Of a DNA stretch of 64,000 nucleotides, positions 47,845 to 57,000 are shown piece after piece. Below the pieces are notes generated by a model. The model was not told where the DNA came from, did not search any database, and saw only the letters and a program-made list of their open reading frames with translations. Source of the DNA: Vibrio tritonius. Lineage in GTDB: Bacteria; Pseudomonadota; Gammaproteobacteria; Enterobacterales; Vibrionaceae. The DNA is taken from positions 992,001 through 1,056,000 of the forward strand of contig NZ_AP014635.1 of the NCBI RefSeq assembly GCF_001547935.1, read 5' to 3'. Every line of letters starts with the position of its first letter. Within the stretch, counting starts at the first letter, position 1. Position numbers and translations under genes: made by a program.

Positions 47845-49906
47845 AATGCGCTATTTATCACAATTAAAAAATGGCTCTTGGCAGTTTAGATTTCAGATTC
47901 CGGCGCAGTTTCGCGAACTACTGGATCATAAATGCGAATATAAGCGAAATTTCGGGTTTATTGATAAAAGCTCTGCTAGATTGCTTGCGTTAGAACATGA
48001 AATAGAGATTCGCAAACGCATGAGTGCCGTCGTCTACAACAGACAAACTTCAAACTTCGATCAGACATTTGTCGATGACATCATTTCTACTAAAGGGAAT
48101 GAAGTTAAGGCATGTATTCTTATGTGCATCGATGCATTTAAGAAAGATGTTCGTTTGAAACAAGCACTAAGATTTTCAGTAATTGCTGCCCAAAGCGAAC
48201 CTTCTATCTCGCCTTCCGGTTGTCTAATTGATGTAGCAAGTGGCGGTGCGCTGAGACAGTTAAGATCGATACACCCCAGAGAATTATCAGCGCAAGATCG
48301 GACGCAGGCATATTTAGATACAATTGATTTCGATTCAAAGGCGAAGAGTAGTACCGAATATGACCTACTTGATCAACAGCTCCGAATGATTCATTTGATT
48401 GCTATAAAAGCAAGAATGGCGATAGAACTAGAGGAATTTGAATTAGCTTATGACTTAAGTCAGTTGCTTGGCTATGGCTCTCTTGACGAGACTAAATGCA
48501 AAAAATATTTATTGACTAATGTTCAGTCGTTAAAGACAACTCAGCCTTTAGAGCCTTTAGAGCCTTTAGAGCCTTTAGAGCCTTTAGAGCCTTTAGAGCC
48601 TAAATTCTGGAAAGCTGGTAATCAAGACAATACGGTATCTATAACACCTAAAATTGAACGTCTGATTCCAAGTAATAGTAATGTTGAGACACCAGACAAA
48701 CCCTCATATAAGTGTATAAATGGCTGGCTGGAAGAATATTCAGAATTAAAGTATGGCTTAAAGGCAATCAAAAATAGAATAGATAGAGAACTGCTTATAG
48801 AAGATCGTCATATCGATGCTCAGGTGCGAAAAGCTAGAATTGTTCATCAGCTAATAGGTAAGAAGAACATGTATGATATCACGAGAAGTGATGCAACTCA
48901 GTGCTTGATGACCTTATTCGATTTTCCCAAGGATCCAAAGAACAACCCAATATATGGTGACTTGTTCAGAAATTCTGATGAGTCAGAGTGGATTACTATA
49001 AATCAGCAGCTCAAATTAGAGACAATAATGAAGAAAACAGCCGCTAGGTATATAGAAGCTGCTTCTACAGTGTACAAACAAGCTATTCGATACGATAAAA
49101 ATTTCACTTACAATCCTTTTGAAGGGATATCTTCAGAAATTGGAAAGGATGATGATGAAATCGATGATAAATTCCCTCTAAGTCAGAATGATTTGAGAGT
49201 CATATTTTCAGATCCTATCTTTACTGAGCATAAGTTTTCGTTAAATCATATAACCAAGCAGCTATTAACTTATCAGTATTGGTTACCTATTTGCAGTTTA
49301 TTGACAGGAGGGCGACCTAATGAACTGGCACAGTCTCGTTGTGGGGATATACGTAGTGAGAAGGGGATAGTCTATTGGGATATCAATAAAGATAATATCA
49401 ATAAAAATAATACCAATACCAATACCAATAAACGGCTCAAGAATAAATCGGCAAAAAGGAAAGTGCCGATTCATCCAAAATTAATTGAACTCGGATTTCT
49501 TGAGTTTGTTAAGGGTAGACCAAAGCACGAATTAATTTTTAATGACCTCAACTATATGGGGAAAGATGGCTACTTTGGTAAAGTTGGAGAATGGTTTAAA
49601 CGACATTTTGCAAAGCCTAACAACTTTAAACAACAGAAAAAGTCATACTACAGCTTTAGACATACCTTCGCGGATTTCTATAAACAACAAGATAATATAG
49701 CTCCTCATCTTTCGGGGGCTCTTATGGGGCATAAAGATCCTTCCATAACCTATGGTGTTTATGGTCATCAACTTCCCTTAGAGAAGTTGAAAAAACTTAT
49801 TGATATACTTGATTTTGATGACGTCTTGAAAGGTGTTAAGCCTTTTTATCAAAGAGTTAAGTGTGATTCTTCTAGAGCTGATAACGATTGGCAAATTGCA
49901 GAATAG
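47845..49906 (+). CDS. Tyrosine recombinase (integrase) with PLE repeat linker
   Basis: This protein of about 687 residues starts MRYLSQLKNGSWQFRFQIP, a typical N-terminal segment of this integrase class. The catalytic domain has Arg in LTGGRPNELAQSRCGDI (near 490), Lys in KRKVPIHPKL, the SFRHTFADF box, and GHKDPSITYGVYGH with the nucleophile Tyr (near 640). The frame is open from 47813, but that stretch covers the arm-site repeat, so 47845 is preferred. A linker with the tripeptide P-L-E repeated six times (48545-48598) separates the two halves. It catalyses excision and insertion at ffs. Confidence 0.92.
48545..48598 (+). repeat. 9-bp minisatellite (six copies) inside the integrase gene
   Basis: CCTTTAGAG is repeated six times exactly, encoding Pro-Leu-Glu each time. 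The repeat is in frame, so copy-number change would not disrupt the protein. Confidence 0.95.
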
Positions 49907-49928
49907 CTATAAAATTGATATGATGTTT

Positions 49929-50098
49929 ATGCTCTTTAGCTTGTGGCTCAAATTTTAGCCTAGTCGGGCGATTAGCCAGACTCAAACTTATTGAACGGGT
50001 TTTTGGGTGCGAAAGCACATAAAGCTTTACGCCCCGCTCTCGTTCCTCGTTTGGGGCGTAAAGCTTTATGCACTTTCGCGTCCTCTAGTAAAGAGCTT
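49929..50098 (+). ncRNA. Retron msr-msd non-coding RNA
   Basis: It lies directly upstream of the retron reverse transcriptase. The a1/a2 pair gctcttta/taaagagc (49931-49938 and 50089-50096) closes the RNA. The branch-point context TTTAGC sits at 49935-49940, giving a likely priming G at 49939. Two small msr hairpins follow (49945-49960 and 49963-49981). The msd is a long near-perfect hairpin, arms 50009-50035 and 50053-50079, with a 17-base loop. The layout is that of retrons making branched multicopy single-stranded DNA. End points are estimates. Confidence 0.88.
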
Positions 50099-50104
50099 CC
50101 TTTA

Positions 50105-50126
50105 ATGCCCTCAACTATGAGGGCAT
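50105..50126 (+). other. Short perfect hairpin between retron RNA and RT gene
   Basis: The stem atgccctca/tgagggcat has a 4-base loop but no T-run. It could set the 3' end of the msr-msd RNA or attenuate transcription into the RT gene. Confidence 0.5.
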
Positions 50127-50144
50127 ACATTTTAGAGCTGTTAT

Positions 50145-51173
50145 ATGACTAAAATTGCCAAGCAACTTCTCAGTTCACCTTTTATACATTCATATGCTTA
50201 TAAAGAATTGGATGAACTGATGGATAATGTGACACAAAAGGACATTGATTCGTTTGTTGAGCTCACTGTTGATGATGCAATCATTAACGGACCAAAAATG
50301 TACAAGGTTTATGCTATCCCCAAGCGTAATGGTGGTCGAAGAATTATTGCACACCCATCACAGCCTTTAAAAGCTGTACAAAGAGATCTAATAGAGATTC
50401 TAAAGAGTCAGTTACCTATACATGATGCTGCATTTGCATATCAACAAGGGAAAAGTATAAAAGGCAATGCTGAAGTTCATCGGTTTAATAAGTTCTTTTT
50501 GAAGATGGACTTATCAAACTTCTTCAACAGTATTGATGTAGATTTATTTTATAATCATCTAGATTTGAATAGCGTTAACATTGATATTGAAGATAAAAGC
50601 ACAATAAAAAATATAATCTTTTGGCGTCCTCAAAAGAATGAGACGGGTGAGTTAAGGTTAAGTGTAGGTGCTCCATCATCCCCATTAATATCAAACTTCA
50701 TTATGTACAAGTTTGATTCAATAATATCAGAAGTCTGTGCATCATTTAAAATAAAATATACTAGATATGCTGATGATTTGTTTTTTTCTACAACTGTAAA
50801 AGGAGTTTTATTTAAAATTCCTGATATAGTTGAGTTTATTTTAAAGTCTAAGTATGACGATGTTTTAACAATAAATAAATCAAAGACTAGCTTTTCATCG
50901 AAAGCTCATAATAGGAATATTACAGGTATTACTATTACTAATTCAAACGAGCTTTCATTGGGTAGAAATAGGAAAAGATATATATCTGCATTAGTTCATA
51001 AATATCGTATTGGATTATTGGATGATAATGCTACTGAAAGTTTGCAGGGGCTTCTGGCATTTGCAAAAAATATAGAACCTAAATTCCTAATGAGACTTAA
51101 AAATAAGTATTCGAACGATGTTATTGAATCTATTATAAGTGGTAGGTGGAAAAATCATGAATCAGAAGAATGA
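50145..51173 (+). CDS. Retron reverse transcriptase
   Basis: The 342-residue RT has the catalytic YADD at about residues 208-211 (YTRYADDLFFS), a retron-specific NAxxH (NAEVH, 108-112), and the ITG variant of the VTG motif in NRNITGITITN. The finger blocks (YKVYAIPKRNGGRRIIAHPSQPLKAVQ, LKMDLSNFFNSI, VGAPSSPLISN) are complete. It extends the msr-msd RNA from an internal 2'-OH. The gene overlaps the ATPase gene by 17 bp. Confidence 0.96.
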   Translation: MTKIAKQLLSSPFIHSYAYKELDELMDNVTQKDIDSFVELTVDDAIINGPKMYKVYAIPKRNGGRRIIAHPSQPLKAVQRDLIEILKSQLPIHDAAFAYQQGKSIKGNAEVHRFNKFFLKMDLSNFFNSIDVDLFYNHLDLNSVNIDIEDKSTIKNIIFWRPQKNETGELRLSVGAPSSPLISNFIMYKFDSIISEVCASFKIKYTRYADDLFFSTTVKGVLFKIPDIVEFILKSKYDDVLTINKSKTSFSSKAHNRNITGITITNSNELSLGRNRKRYISALVHKYRIGLLDDNATESLQGLLAFAKNIEPKFLMRLKNKYSNDVIESIISGRWKNHESEE

Positions 51174-52812
51174 TAGAAAGACGCGAACAACCACTGACAA
51201 AGTTGAGTATGCATCTTTAGGTCACTTAGGTTACCTATATGAGGTTGCTGAATGGTATAAGACTGGACGCTATTCTTGTGTGAAAGATGAAGCAAAGTCT
51301 GAAGAATACCTAAATGCAGCCCGGATTGGTCTTGAATCAGAAAAGATTTATTTTGATGAGTTAGAACTTATTAATTTTAAAGGGATAACCTCAACGCAAA
51401 CTCGAATAAATTTAGACCCAAATTTAAATGTTTTTGTCGGTGTTAATGGAAGTGGCAAAACTTCCATTATTGACTCGATTGTAAAAGTTACCTCATGGCT
51501 TGTCTATGGTATCAGGAATAACGCCAATGGGAAGTCGATAGAAATTAACGAAATTAACAATCATCCAAACAATAAAGATTGCTTTATTAAAGCTAAGCTG
51601 TGTATTGGTGATAAAAGCGATTTTAATATTGAGTTGTTTAAAAGTAAAAATAAATCTACAAGGTTAAAAAGTGAGTTAGCTGAGTTTAAAAATATTTCAG
51701 AAGCTTATAGTTATTTTAATGATGTAGATTATGATAATTTTCCATTACCTCTATTCGCTCACTACTCTGTAAGCCGTGCTCTTGATATAAAAGATGAACA
51801 TGGGAAAAGGGATAGTGAAGAAATAGTATTTCAGAATAAGCTAGATGGCTATGCCAATTTCTCAGAGAGCAATCATAATTTCAAAAAATTATTAGAATGG
51901 TTAACACAACATGATCTTGTAAATAAAGAAGATGTTGTTAAGAAAACGGAGTTCACTGTAGTAACGGCTGAGTATAACACGACAAAAAAAATCTATGATT
52001 CTTTGACACAAGACCTTAAAGCTCATGCTGATGTCGGTAAGCCATTGGAAAAAAAACTTATAGAATTGAGGAAACAAATTGAACTTCTAATGCCAAGTCA
52101 AGACAACGATGATGATGAAGTTAGAGCTGTGAAAGATGCAATATATGCATTTATGGATATAAAAAACATAAGGGTGGAAGTAACAAAAGAAAGCATATCC
52201 ATTCTTATGGAAAAAAACAACATAACTATTTCAGCAATGGATTTATCTCAAGGAGAGAAAGCTCTATTTGCTCTTGTTAGTGACATAACTCGTAGATTGA
52301 TTCTGTTAAATCCAAACAAAGATTTTGATGCGCGTAATGGGTTCGGTATCGTGACTATTGATGAAATAGACCTGCATTTACATCCTAAATGGCAACAAGA
52401 TATTGTTCTACAGTTGACTAAGGTTTTTCCAAACATTCAATTTATCTTAACGACCCATAGTCCCCAAGTGATATCCACTATTCCTAATTATTGCGTTAAA
52501 GTTCTCAACAGCGACGATGATGGAAAATTGAGAATTTCAGAACCAGAGTTTTCTTTAGGCTCCGAATCTAAAATGATTTTGGAGGATATATTTCTTGTTG
52601 ATTCACGACCTAGCAATGTAGAGGAAGTTAAGAAGCTTGGGCGTTATAAAGAGTTAATACGGGCAGATAATTGGGATACTGAAGAAGCGGAACGCTTGGA
52701 GCTAGAACTTGCGAAATGGGCTGGAGAGCATGATCCAGTTATGAAGCAACTGAAAATGGATGTGAGATTACGTAAACGTCGTAGAGGAACTGCTTTTAAT
52801 GAAAAAAATTAA
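51157..52812 (+). CDS. Retron-associated PtuA-like ATPase
   Basis: This protein of about 551 residues has a short N-terminal helical segment (LGHLGYLYEVAEWYKTGRY) and an SMC/ABC-like ATPase: Walker A in GVNGSGKTSI (near residue 94), signature LSQGEKALF (near 362), Walker B in TIDEIDLHLHP (near 400) and H-loop THSPQV. The architecture RT-PtuA-PtuB is that of type I-A retrons such as Ec78/Eco7, which trigger growth arrest when phage is sensed. By precedent, RT/msDNA restrains the effector pair. ATG 51157 has GGTGGA upstream; the frame is open from 51139. Confidence 0.94.
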   Translation: MNQKNDRKTRTTTDKVEYASLGHLGYLYEVAEWYKTGRYSCVKDEAKSEEYLNAARIGLESEKIYFDELELINFKGITSTQTRINLDPNLNVFVGVNGSGKTSIIDSIVKVTSWLVYGIRNNANGKSIEINEINNHPNNKDCFIKAKLCIGDKSDFNIELFKSKNKSTRLKSELAEFKNISEAYSYFNDVDYDNFPLPLFAHYSVSRALDIKDEHGKRDSEEIVFQNKLDGYANFSESNHNFKKLLEWLTQHDLVNKEDVVKKTEFTVVTAEYNTTKKIYDSLTQDLKAHADVGKPLEKKLIELRKQIELLMPSQDNDDDEVRAVKDAIYAFMDIKNIRVEVTKESISILMEKNNITISAMDLSQGEKALFALVSDITRRLILLNPNKDFDARNGFGIVTIDEIDLHLHPKWQQDIVLQLTKVFPNIQFILTTHSPQVISTIPNYCVKVLNSDDDGKLRISEPEFSLGSESKMILEDIFLVDSRPSNVEEVKKLGRYKELIRADNWDTEEAERLELELAKWAGEHDPVMKQLKMDVRLRKRRRGTAFNEKN

Positions 52813-53575
52813 TAAGGGAGCAGAACCTCAGACTCTTACTGACTATCGATCCATGAATCCTGACGACGATTGGAAAAAAGGATTTAAGAAGAATGCAGGT
52901 CAGCAGCCGAATCAGGACGTTAGAGAGTATTTAGTAAAAGAACAAAAGGGACTTTGTGTCTACTGTGAAATTGATCTGAAGGATGGTGGAGGGCAAGCCC
53001 TTCACGATTTTAGAGTGGAACATTTTTATCCGGAAAACCCATCTCAGACTGATAAAAGGAATGATGGTGTCAATTATGCTCTTCTTTGGAATAATATGTT
53101 TGGTTGTTGTACTGGTGGGAATGCTCAATCAGTAACTGAAAGTGAATTTCGTTATACTAACCCTGATTTTAGTTGTGATGTTAATAAAGGTAATCATGAT
53201 TGGACTGATGAACTTTTAAATCCGCTCACAGATATACCACCTTTCCCCCCAATTTTTGATTTTAATGAGGACGGTGAAGTTTCTGTCTCTATTAATTGCC
53301 CTGAAGAAATCAAACATAAGTCTGAGAAGACTATTGAGCTATTAGGGTTAGACTCTGAAAGACTTCGTCGATTTCGTAAGGCTATTATTGAAGATCTCAA
53401 TCAAAAATTACAAGAATACGATGACGACAACTTAGATGACGCGATGATTGAATTAGCTTCTACTTATTTGCTGGAGGACGACCAAGGGTTATACGCATCA
53501 TTTTTTTCCACAATAAGATGGTATTTAGCAGATGCAGCAGAAAAAGTTCTAGAAGATAATAATTATAATGGTTAA
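52799..53575 (+). CDS. Retron-associated PtuB-like HNH nuclease
   Basis: The 258-residue HNH-family protein has zinc/catalytic segments CVYCE, RVEHFYPE and LLWNNMFGCCTGG, in the order and spacing of PtuB. It overlaps the ATPase gene by 14 bp. In studied type I-A retrons this pair is the toxic effector; precedent suggests tRNA or DNA cleavage after phage infection. It is the last gene of the retron operon. Confidence 0.93.
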   Translation: MKKINKGAEPQTLTDYRSMNPDDDWKKGFKKNAGQQPNQDVREYLVKEQKGLCVYCEIDLKDGGGQALHDFRVEHFYPENPSQTDKRNDGVNYALLWNNMFGCCTGGNAQSVTESEFRYTNPDFSCDVNKGNHDWTDELLNPLTDIPPFPPIFDFNEDGEVSVSINCPEEIKHKSEKTIELLGLDSERLRRFRKAIIEDLNQKLQEYDDDNLDDAMIELASTYLLEDDQGLYASFFSTIRWYLADAAEKVLEDNNYNG

Positions 53576-53586
53576 TCTTTTAGTAT

Positions 53587-54432
53587 CTATCTTGGTTGAT
53601 TTTTATTAATTATTTCTTTGAATTTTTCAAGTGTGCCATGTGCTTCATTTGAATATCCGGTTTTTGTCAATTTTTCGTATGTTTTATACATGCGACTGTA
53701 TTGTCTATTCACCTGCCTCAAGTCATTTTCTTCTTTAGCTTTTATCCATTTATCGACTTGATTCTGCAATTGTCGAATGAGCTTAAGCTCTTCCTTCGAT
53801 TGTTCTACTCGTGAATATTGCATCTTCCATTGTTCTAAACGCTTTGAGCGCCCAATTTCCAAAGGTGTATAGTCGTTTATTGAATAGTTTGTATGCTTAA
53901 GTACAGAAAGGGTAAATGCAGATTTTAATGCTCTTGTTGCTCCTTTCTTCTGTAACTGAGTTAGCACGCCTTTTCCAGCAAGGACTTTCGACACAATAAA
54001 ATGAACATGGTCACCAGTTCCCCTTGAATTGTTCTGATTCTGCTGATGTAGTACCGCACGAATGCCTTTTTTATAATTTTCATAATCTGATGAACTCAGG
54101 TTACAAACCTGAGCTAAAGCCTTAACACAATCAATAGTGATTGATTTCCATTGCTGAGGCGTCGGAGATATACCTTTGGGCAGAGTTATGCAATATTCAA
54201 CTGCGTATGAGGAGAGAGGGCGACCACCTCTTTTTTGTTTCTGTTGCTGATATAGTTTGTATTGTTCACCTAAAATTGCCATTCTGCGCGATGTTTCTGG
54301 TGAACCTATTAGTGAAATAATTTTTGTTTCTTTATGACTTGCATTTTTAGTCGAGACTAAATAACGTTCCCTCTTCATTATTCCGTTAGATCCATCTTTT
54401 ACTGCCTGTGTTATAACCGTCCAATTTTTCAT
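53587..54432 (-). CDS. Relaxase-like (MobA-type) protein
   Basis: The 281-residue protein carries GDHVHFIVSKVL, the HxH-containing motif of HUH relaxases, and an N-terminal VITQAVKDGSNGIMKRERYLVST segment. The last third is a charged coiled coil. It probably nicks an origin of transfer and lets the island be mobilized by a helper conjugative system; no type IV secretion genes are present. It is convergent with the retron operon. It is shorter than full MobA proteins, so a Rep-like role is an alternative. Confidence 0.7.
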   Translation of the reverse strand: MKNWTVITQAVKDGSNGIMKRERYLVSTKNASHKETKIISLIGSPETSRRMAILGEQYKLYQQQKQKRGGRPLSSYAVEYCITLPKGISPTPQQWKSITIDCVKALAQVCNLSSSDYENYKKGIRAVLHQQNQNNSRGTGDHVHFIVSKVLAGKGVLTQLQKKGATRALKSAFTLSVLKHTNYSINDYTPLEIGRSKRLEQWKMQYSRVEQSKEELKLIRQLQNQVDKWIKAKEENDLRQVNRQYSRMYKTYEKLTKTGYSNEAHGTLEKFKEIINKNQPR

Positions 54433-54623
54433 GTCTTTATTTTAAATATATTAAATATAAAAACTTGATGCAAACTTTTATTAATATTCCGAGTTCAAGA
54501 TAGGACAACGGATAAATACCTTAGTTGTTCCATCTTGTCGGGGTGCCCCCAAACCCCAAATAAATTTGTTTTTATATATAAAATTTCATTTAATGTATTA
54601 TATAAATAAAACAAATTATAATT
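54433..54623. other. Spacer with candidate oriT
   Basis: Between the divergent relaxase and small hypothetical genes, 54538-54557 reads TCGGGGTGCCCCCAAACCCC: a short GGGGTGCCCC palindrome beside a C-rich run in an otherwise AT-rich spacer. Its position just upstream of the relaxase start is where an origin of transfer would lie. This is inference only. Confidence 0.35.
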
Positions 54624-54974
54624 ATGCCAAATACTTTCAAAAAGATTATTAATTCAATTAGTGAGAATATACAAAACAACCACGGAGAATATGTTTTAAA
54701 CAAGGTAGTAAAAATATGTATAGAATCTAATTATATTAATTATTACGATATAAATAATAATTCAAATAAATATAAATGGATTCAACAAGTAGTATCAACG
54801 CACTTAATGGTAAATCGTGTTCTTGGTCACTGCTATAAAGATGATGAAATTAAATTTACGTCACAGCAGGTAATAGAAAATGAAGACCTTGTCGTGAACA
54901 AAATAATTGATGATATTTGTGCTAAATTTTTAGCATCAATACCAGACTTCACTAGCAATTGTTTTAAATTTTAA
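54624..54974 (+). CDS. Small AT-rich hypothetical protein
   Basis: The 116-residue frame is Asn/Ile/Lys-rich (MPNTFKKIINSISENIQNNHG) and helical in appearance, with no domain I recognise. No good ribosome site precedes the ATG. Codon use is very AT-rich, as in the rest of the island. It may be a real accessory gene or a chance frame in low-GC DNA. Confidence 0.5.
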   Translation: MPNTFKKIINSISENIQNNHGEYVLNKVVKICIESNYINYYDINNNSNKYKWIQQVVSTHLMVNRVLGHCYKDDEIKFTSQQVIENEDLVVNKIIDDICAKFLASIPDFTSNCFKF

Positions 54975-55029
54975 GTTCGACAAGTGAATATCCCCCATTT
55001 GGGGGATATTTGTATGCAGGCAACGCAGG

Positions 55030-56652
55030 TTATGCAGTGTAGGTGGGAGCATATTTTGGATGTACTAGATACTTTCTTGTCGGTTGCTCAACGACTTTGA
55101 TATAACCAGAATCCAAAAGTGTCGATAAGGCTTCATCACGATCTTTTGCTGTTTTTAGGTTGCTCCATCCTTTCTGCGACAATTGGTGTTTAGTAAACTC
55201 CGGATAAAGGTCAGGCAATTTGCTCTCCAGTTTAACAGCTGATGATGTTTCTTGTGTTTGTAAACCTAAAGCGAATATCTTTTTTACATGTGTGTTTAGA
55301 TATTTAATCCACTTGAAACTAAGCAACAATGTTTCTTCTGATATATAAGGGCACGGTTTGAATTCTTTTTGATCTTTATATAAAATCGCATATGTTTCAG
55401 CCTCATTATAAATGTGAAATATCGATGCTAACTTTCCACATGTGGCAATTTGTTTCGTCAAGAATGGTTGTAAACTTTCAGGAGATTGTTCAATCTTATG
55501 AATAAATTTCCTATTCCATTCTTCCCACAAACGCTGTGCATTTGTATCAAACTTTAGTTTAATAGGTTCGAACGGCTGATGAATCTGTGCAATTGTTTCT
55601 ATCACAGAGTAAAGTCTCATATTAGAGTATGTATCTGGTAAAATATCCGTATACTCCATACCCTCTATATCAGGGAAAACGGAAAATTGCAAAAGCCGTT
55701 CCAGAAATCCATCGTCTTTTAGACCATGTAGTTTTTCCTTTACTATTGGGACAATAAGAGAGGGTTGGATACCTCCAAATATCTGTAATATAACACGATC
55801 AATTTCGACAATTTCGACATTTTCGCGCCCAATCCTTTCTTGGACATATGATGACTTGGATGCATTAAATGCTTCAAGGTAGAAAGATCTTTCATGCTCT
55901 CTTGCTTGTGAATTCATCGATGCTATAAAGCCAGATAATTCATCTCTCCAATTTAGAACGCCGCTTGGGTTTTCGGAAAGTCTTATTTGCATTGCCTCCA
56001 CTGTCCCATCATTTATATACACATTTCTGAGGTACGGTCTTTTAGGTTCGGTCAGACTAGCCAATTTTTTAATACATTCCATTTTCAACTCCGAATCTCC
56101 GATTTCATGAGCTTGTTCAGCTTCCGATTGAATTCGTTGATAATCTTTGTCGTACATCTTTTTTTCGAAGTTATATACCGTTTTAGTTTCTTTTCCTTCG
56201 ACTGAAAAAATTTCCGTCTGAATTTTTTGTAGCATGCCTAGCCCTAATGCAGCAGATGGAGTTTTCATCGATGAAGCAGGACCAATTAGCGCCCCCCACA
56301 AGACGATTGGTATTGACCAATCATCATTTTCTTTGGGGACTAACTCTACACTTCCTCCGCAAATCGTACTGATTACGATCAGTAAAGTCGTAGCAGTAAA
56401 GTCAGGTTTAGTATTGTTTAAACGTTCTGCATGATTGAAGACCGCATCTGCCATATAGCCCGGCAACATATCACGCGTAAGTTCTTGAGGTGAGGGTAGT
56501 CCAGTTGCAACAAGCTCTCTCGGATCTGACCATTTACCTTCATTTAAGGGTGGGGTAGCTGCATTGCCTGCATAACCTGCATGTTGGTCATTTAGTTTTT
56601 CTTTTGTGTTTTGCTCTAGGCTTAAAGTCCCTCGACTATCATTTTTTTTCAT
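55030..56652 (-). CDS. DUF3987 domain protein (YfjI-like)
   Basis: The 540-residue protein has a P-loop-like GPASSMKT (124-131) and the conserved LRLYSVIETI... and LSFKWIKYLN regions of DUF3987. Such proteins are common in phage-like islands and are sometimes linked to primase or RepA-type replication; a specific function is not established. It is the last gene before attR. Confidence 0.8.
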   Translation of the reverse strand: MKKNDSRGTLSLEQNTKEKLNDQHAGYAGNAATPPLNEGKWSDPRELVATGLPSPQELTRDMLPGYMADAVFNHAERLNNTKPDFTATTLLIVISTICGGSVELVPKENDDWSIPIVLWGALIGPASSMKTPSAALGLGMLQKIQTEIFSVEGKETKTVYNFEKKMYDKDYQRIQSEAEQAHEIGDSELKMECIKKLASLTEPKRPYLRNVYINDGTVEAMQIRLSENPSGVLNWRDELSGFIASMNSQAREHERSFYLEAFNASKSSYVQERIGRENVEIVEIDRVILQIFGGIQPSLIVPIVKEKLHGLKDDGFLERLLQFSVFPDIEGMEYTDILPDTYSNMRLYSVIETIAQIHQPFEPIKLKFDTNAQRLWEEWNRKFIHKIEQSPESLQPFLTKQIATCGKLASIFHIYNEAETYAILYKDQKEFKPCPYISEETLLLSFKWIKYLNTHVKKIFALGLQTQETSSAVKLESKLPDLYPEFTKHQLSQKGWSNLKTAKDRDEALSTLLDSGYIKVVEQPTRKYLVHPKYAPTYTA

Positions 56653-56866
56653 AAGTTACATTTGATTTAAAAGTAACTTAGAAATTTTGAAATATGCTTG
56701 TCAACACCTTGCGAAAAAAAATTAAAAAGTGAGTTTTTTAGTGCGTTTAGAAGTGATATTGTTCATCTCAGGACTGGTACTTGTTTCAGGTACTAAACTT
56801 AAATTCTCAAGCCTGCGAACACTTAACTTATTGAAAATTAGGCAAGTATTTTTCGTAATTGGAAGA

Positions 56867-56883
56867 GGCTGGGGCTTCCACCC
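56867..56883 (+). other. attR: second copy of the ffs 3'-end core
   Basis: GGCTGGGGCTTCCACCC is an exact copy of 47744-47760. Only this tail of ffs is present here, with no upstream part of the gene. The Tn7-like terminus begins 7 bp further right. Confidence 0.87.
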
Positions 56884-57000
56884 ATTTCATGTCGCTGAAA
56901 GCATAAAGTGTCCAATTAAAAGCATAAGCTGTCCTTTTAAAACTCATAAAGTGTCCTAAACTTAATTTGGTTGTTTTATTACAACGTTAAGGGACAAGTT

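Larger units (their letters stand above)
47761..56883. mobile_element. Integrative mobilizable island in ffs carrying a retron
   Basis: The island of about 9.1 kb is bounded by a 17-bp direct repeat of the ffs 3' end. It contains a tyrosine integrase next to attL, a retron defence operon, a relaxase-like gene with a candidate oriT, and a DUF3987 protein. Base composition is clearly more AT-rich than the flanking chromosome. A second direct repeat (47824-47845 and 56776-56797; both ggtact-N5-caggtactaaa) lies 63 and 69 bp inside the two core repeats and is a candidate integrase arm site. Confidence 0.87.

Noticed and set aside
49397..49430. ATACCAATACCAATA low-complexity run
   Set aside because: It encodes an Asn/Thr-rich loop in the integrase; short and imperfect, no further meaning inferred.
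53194..53400. Minus-strand frame within the PtuB gene
   Set aside because: Shadow of a strongly supported coding region.
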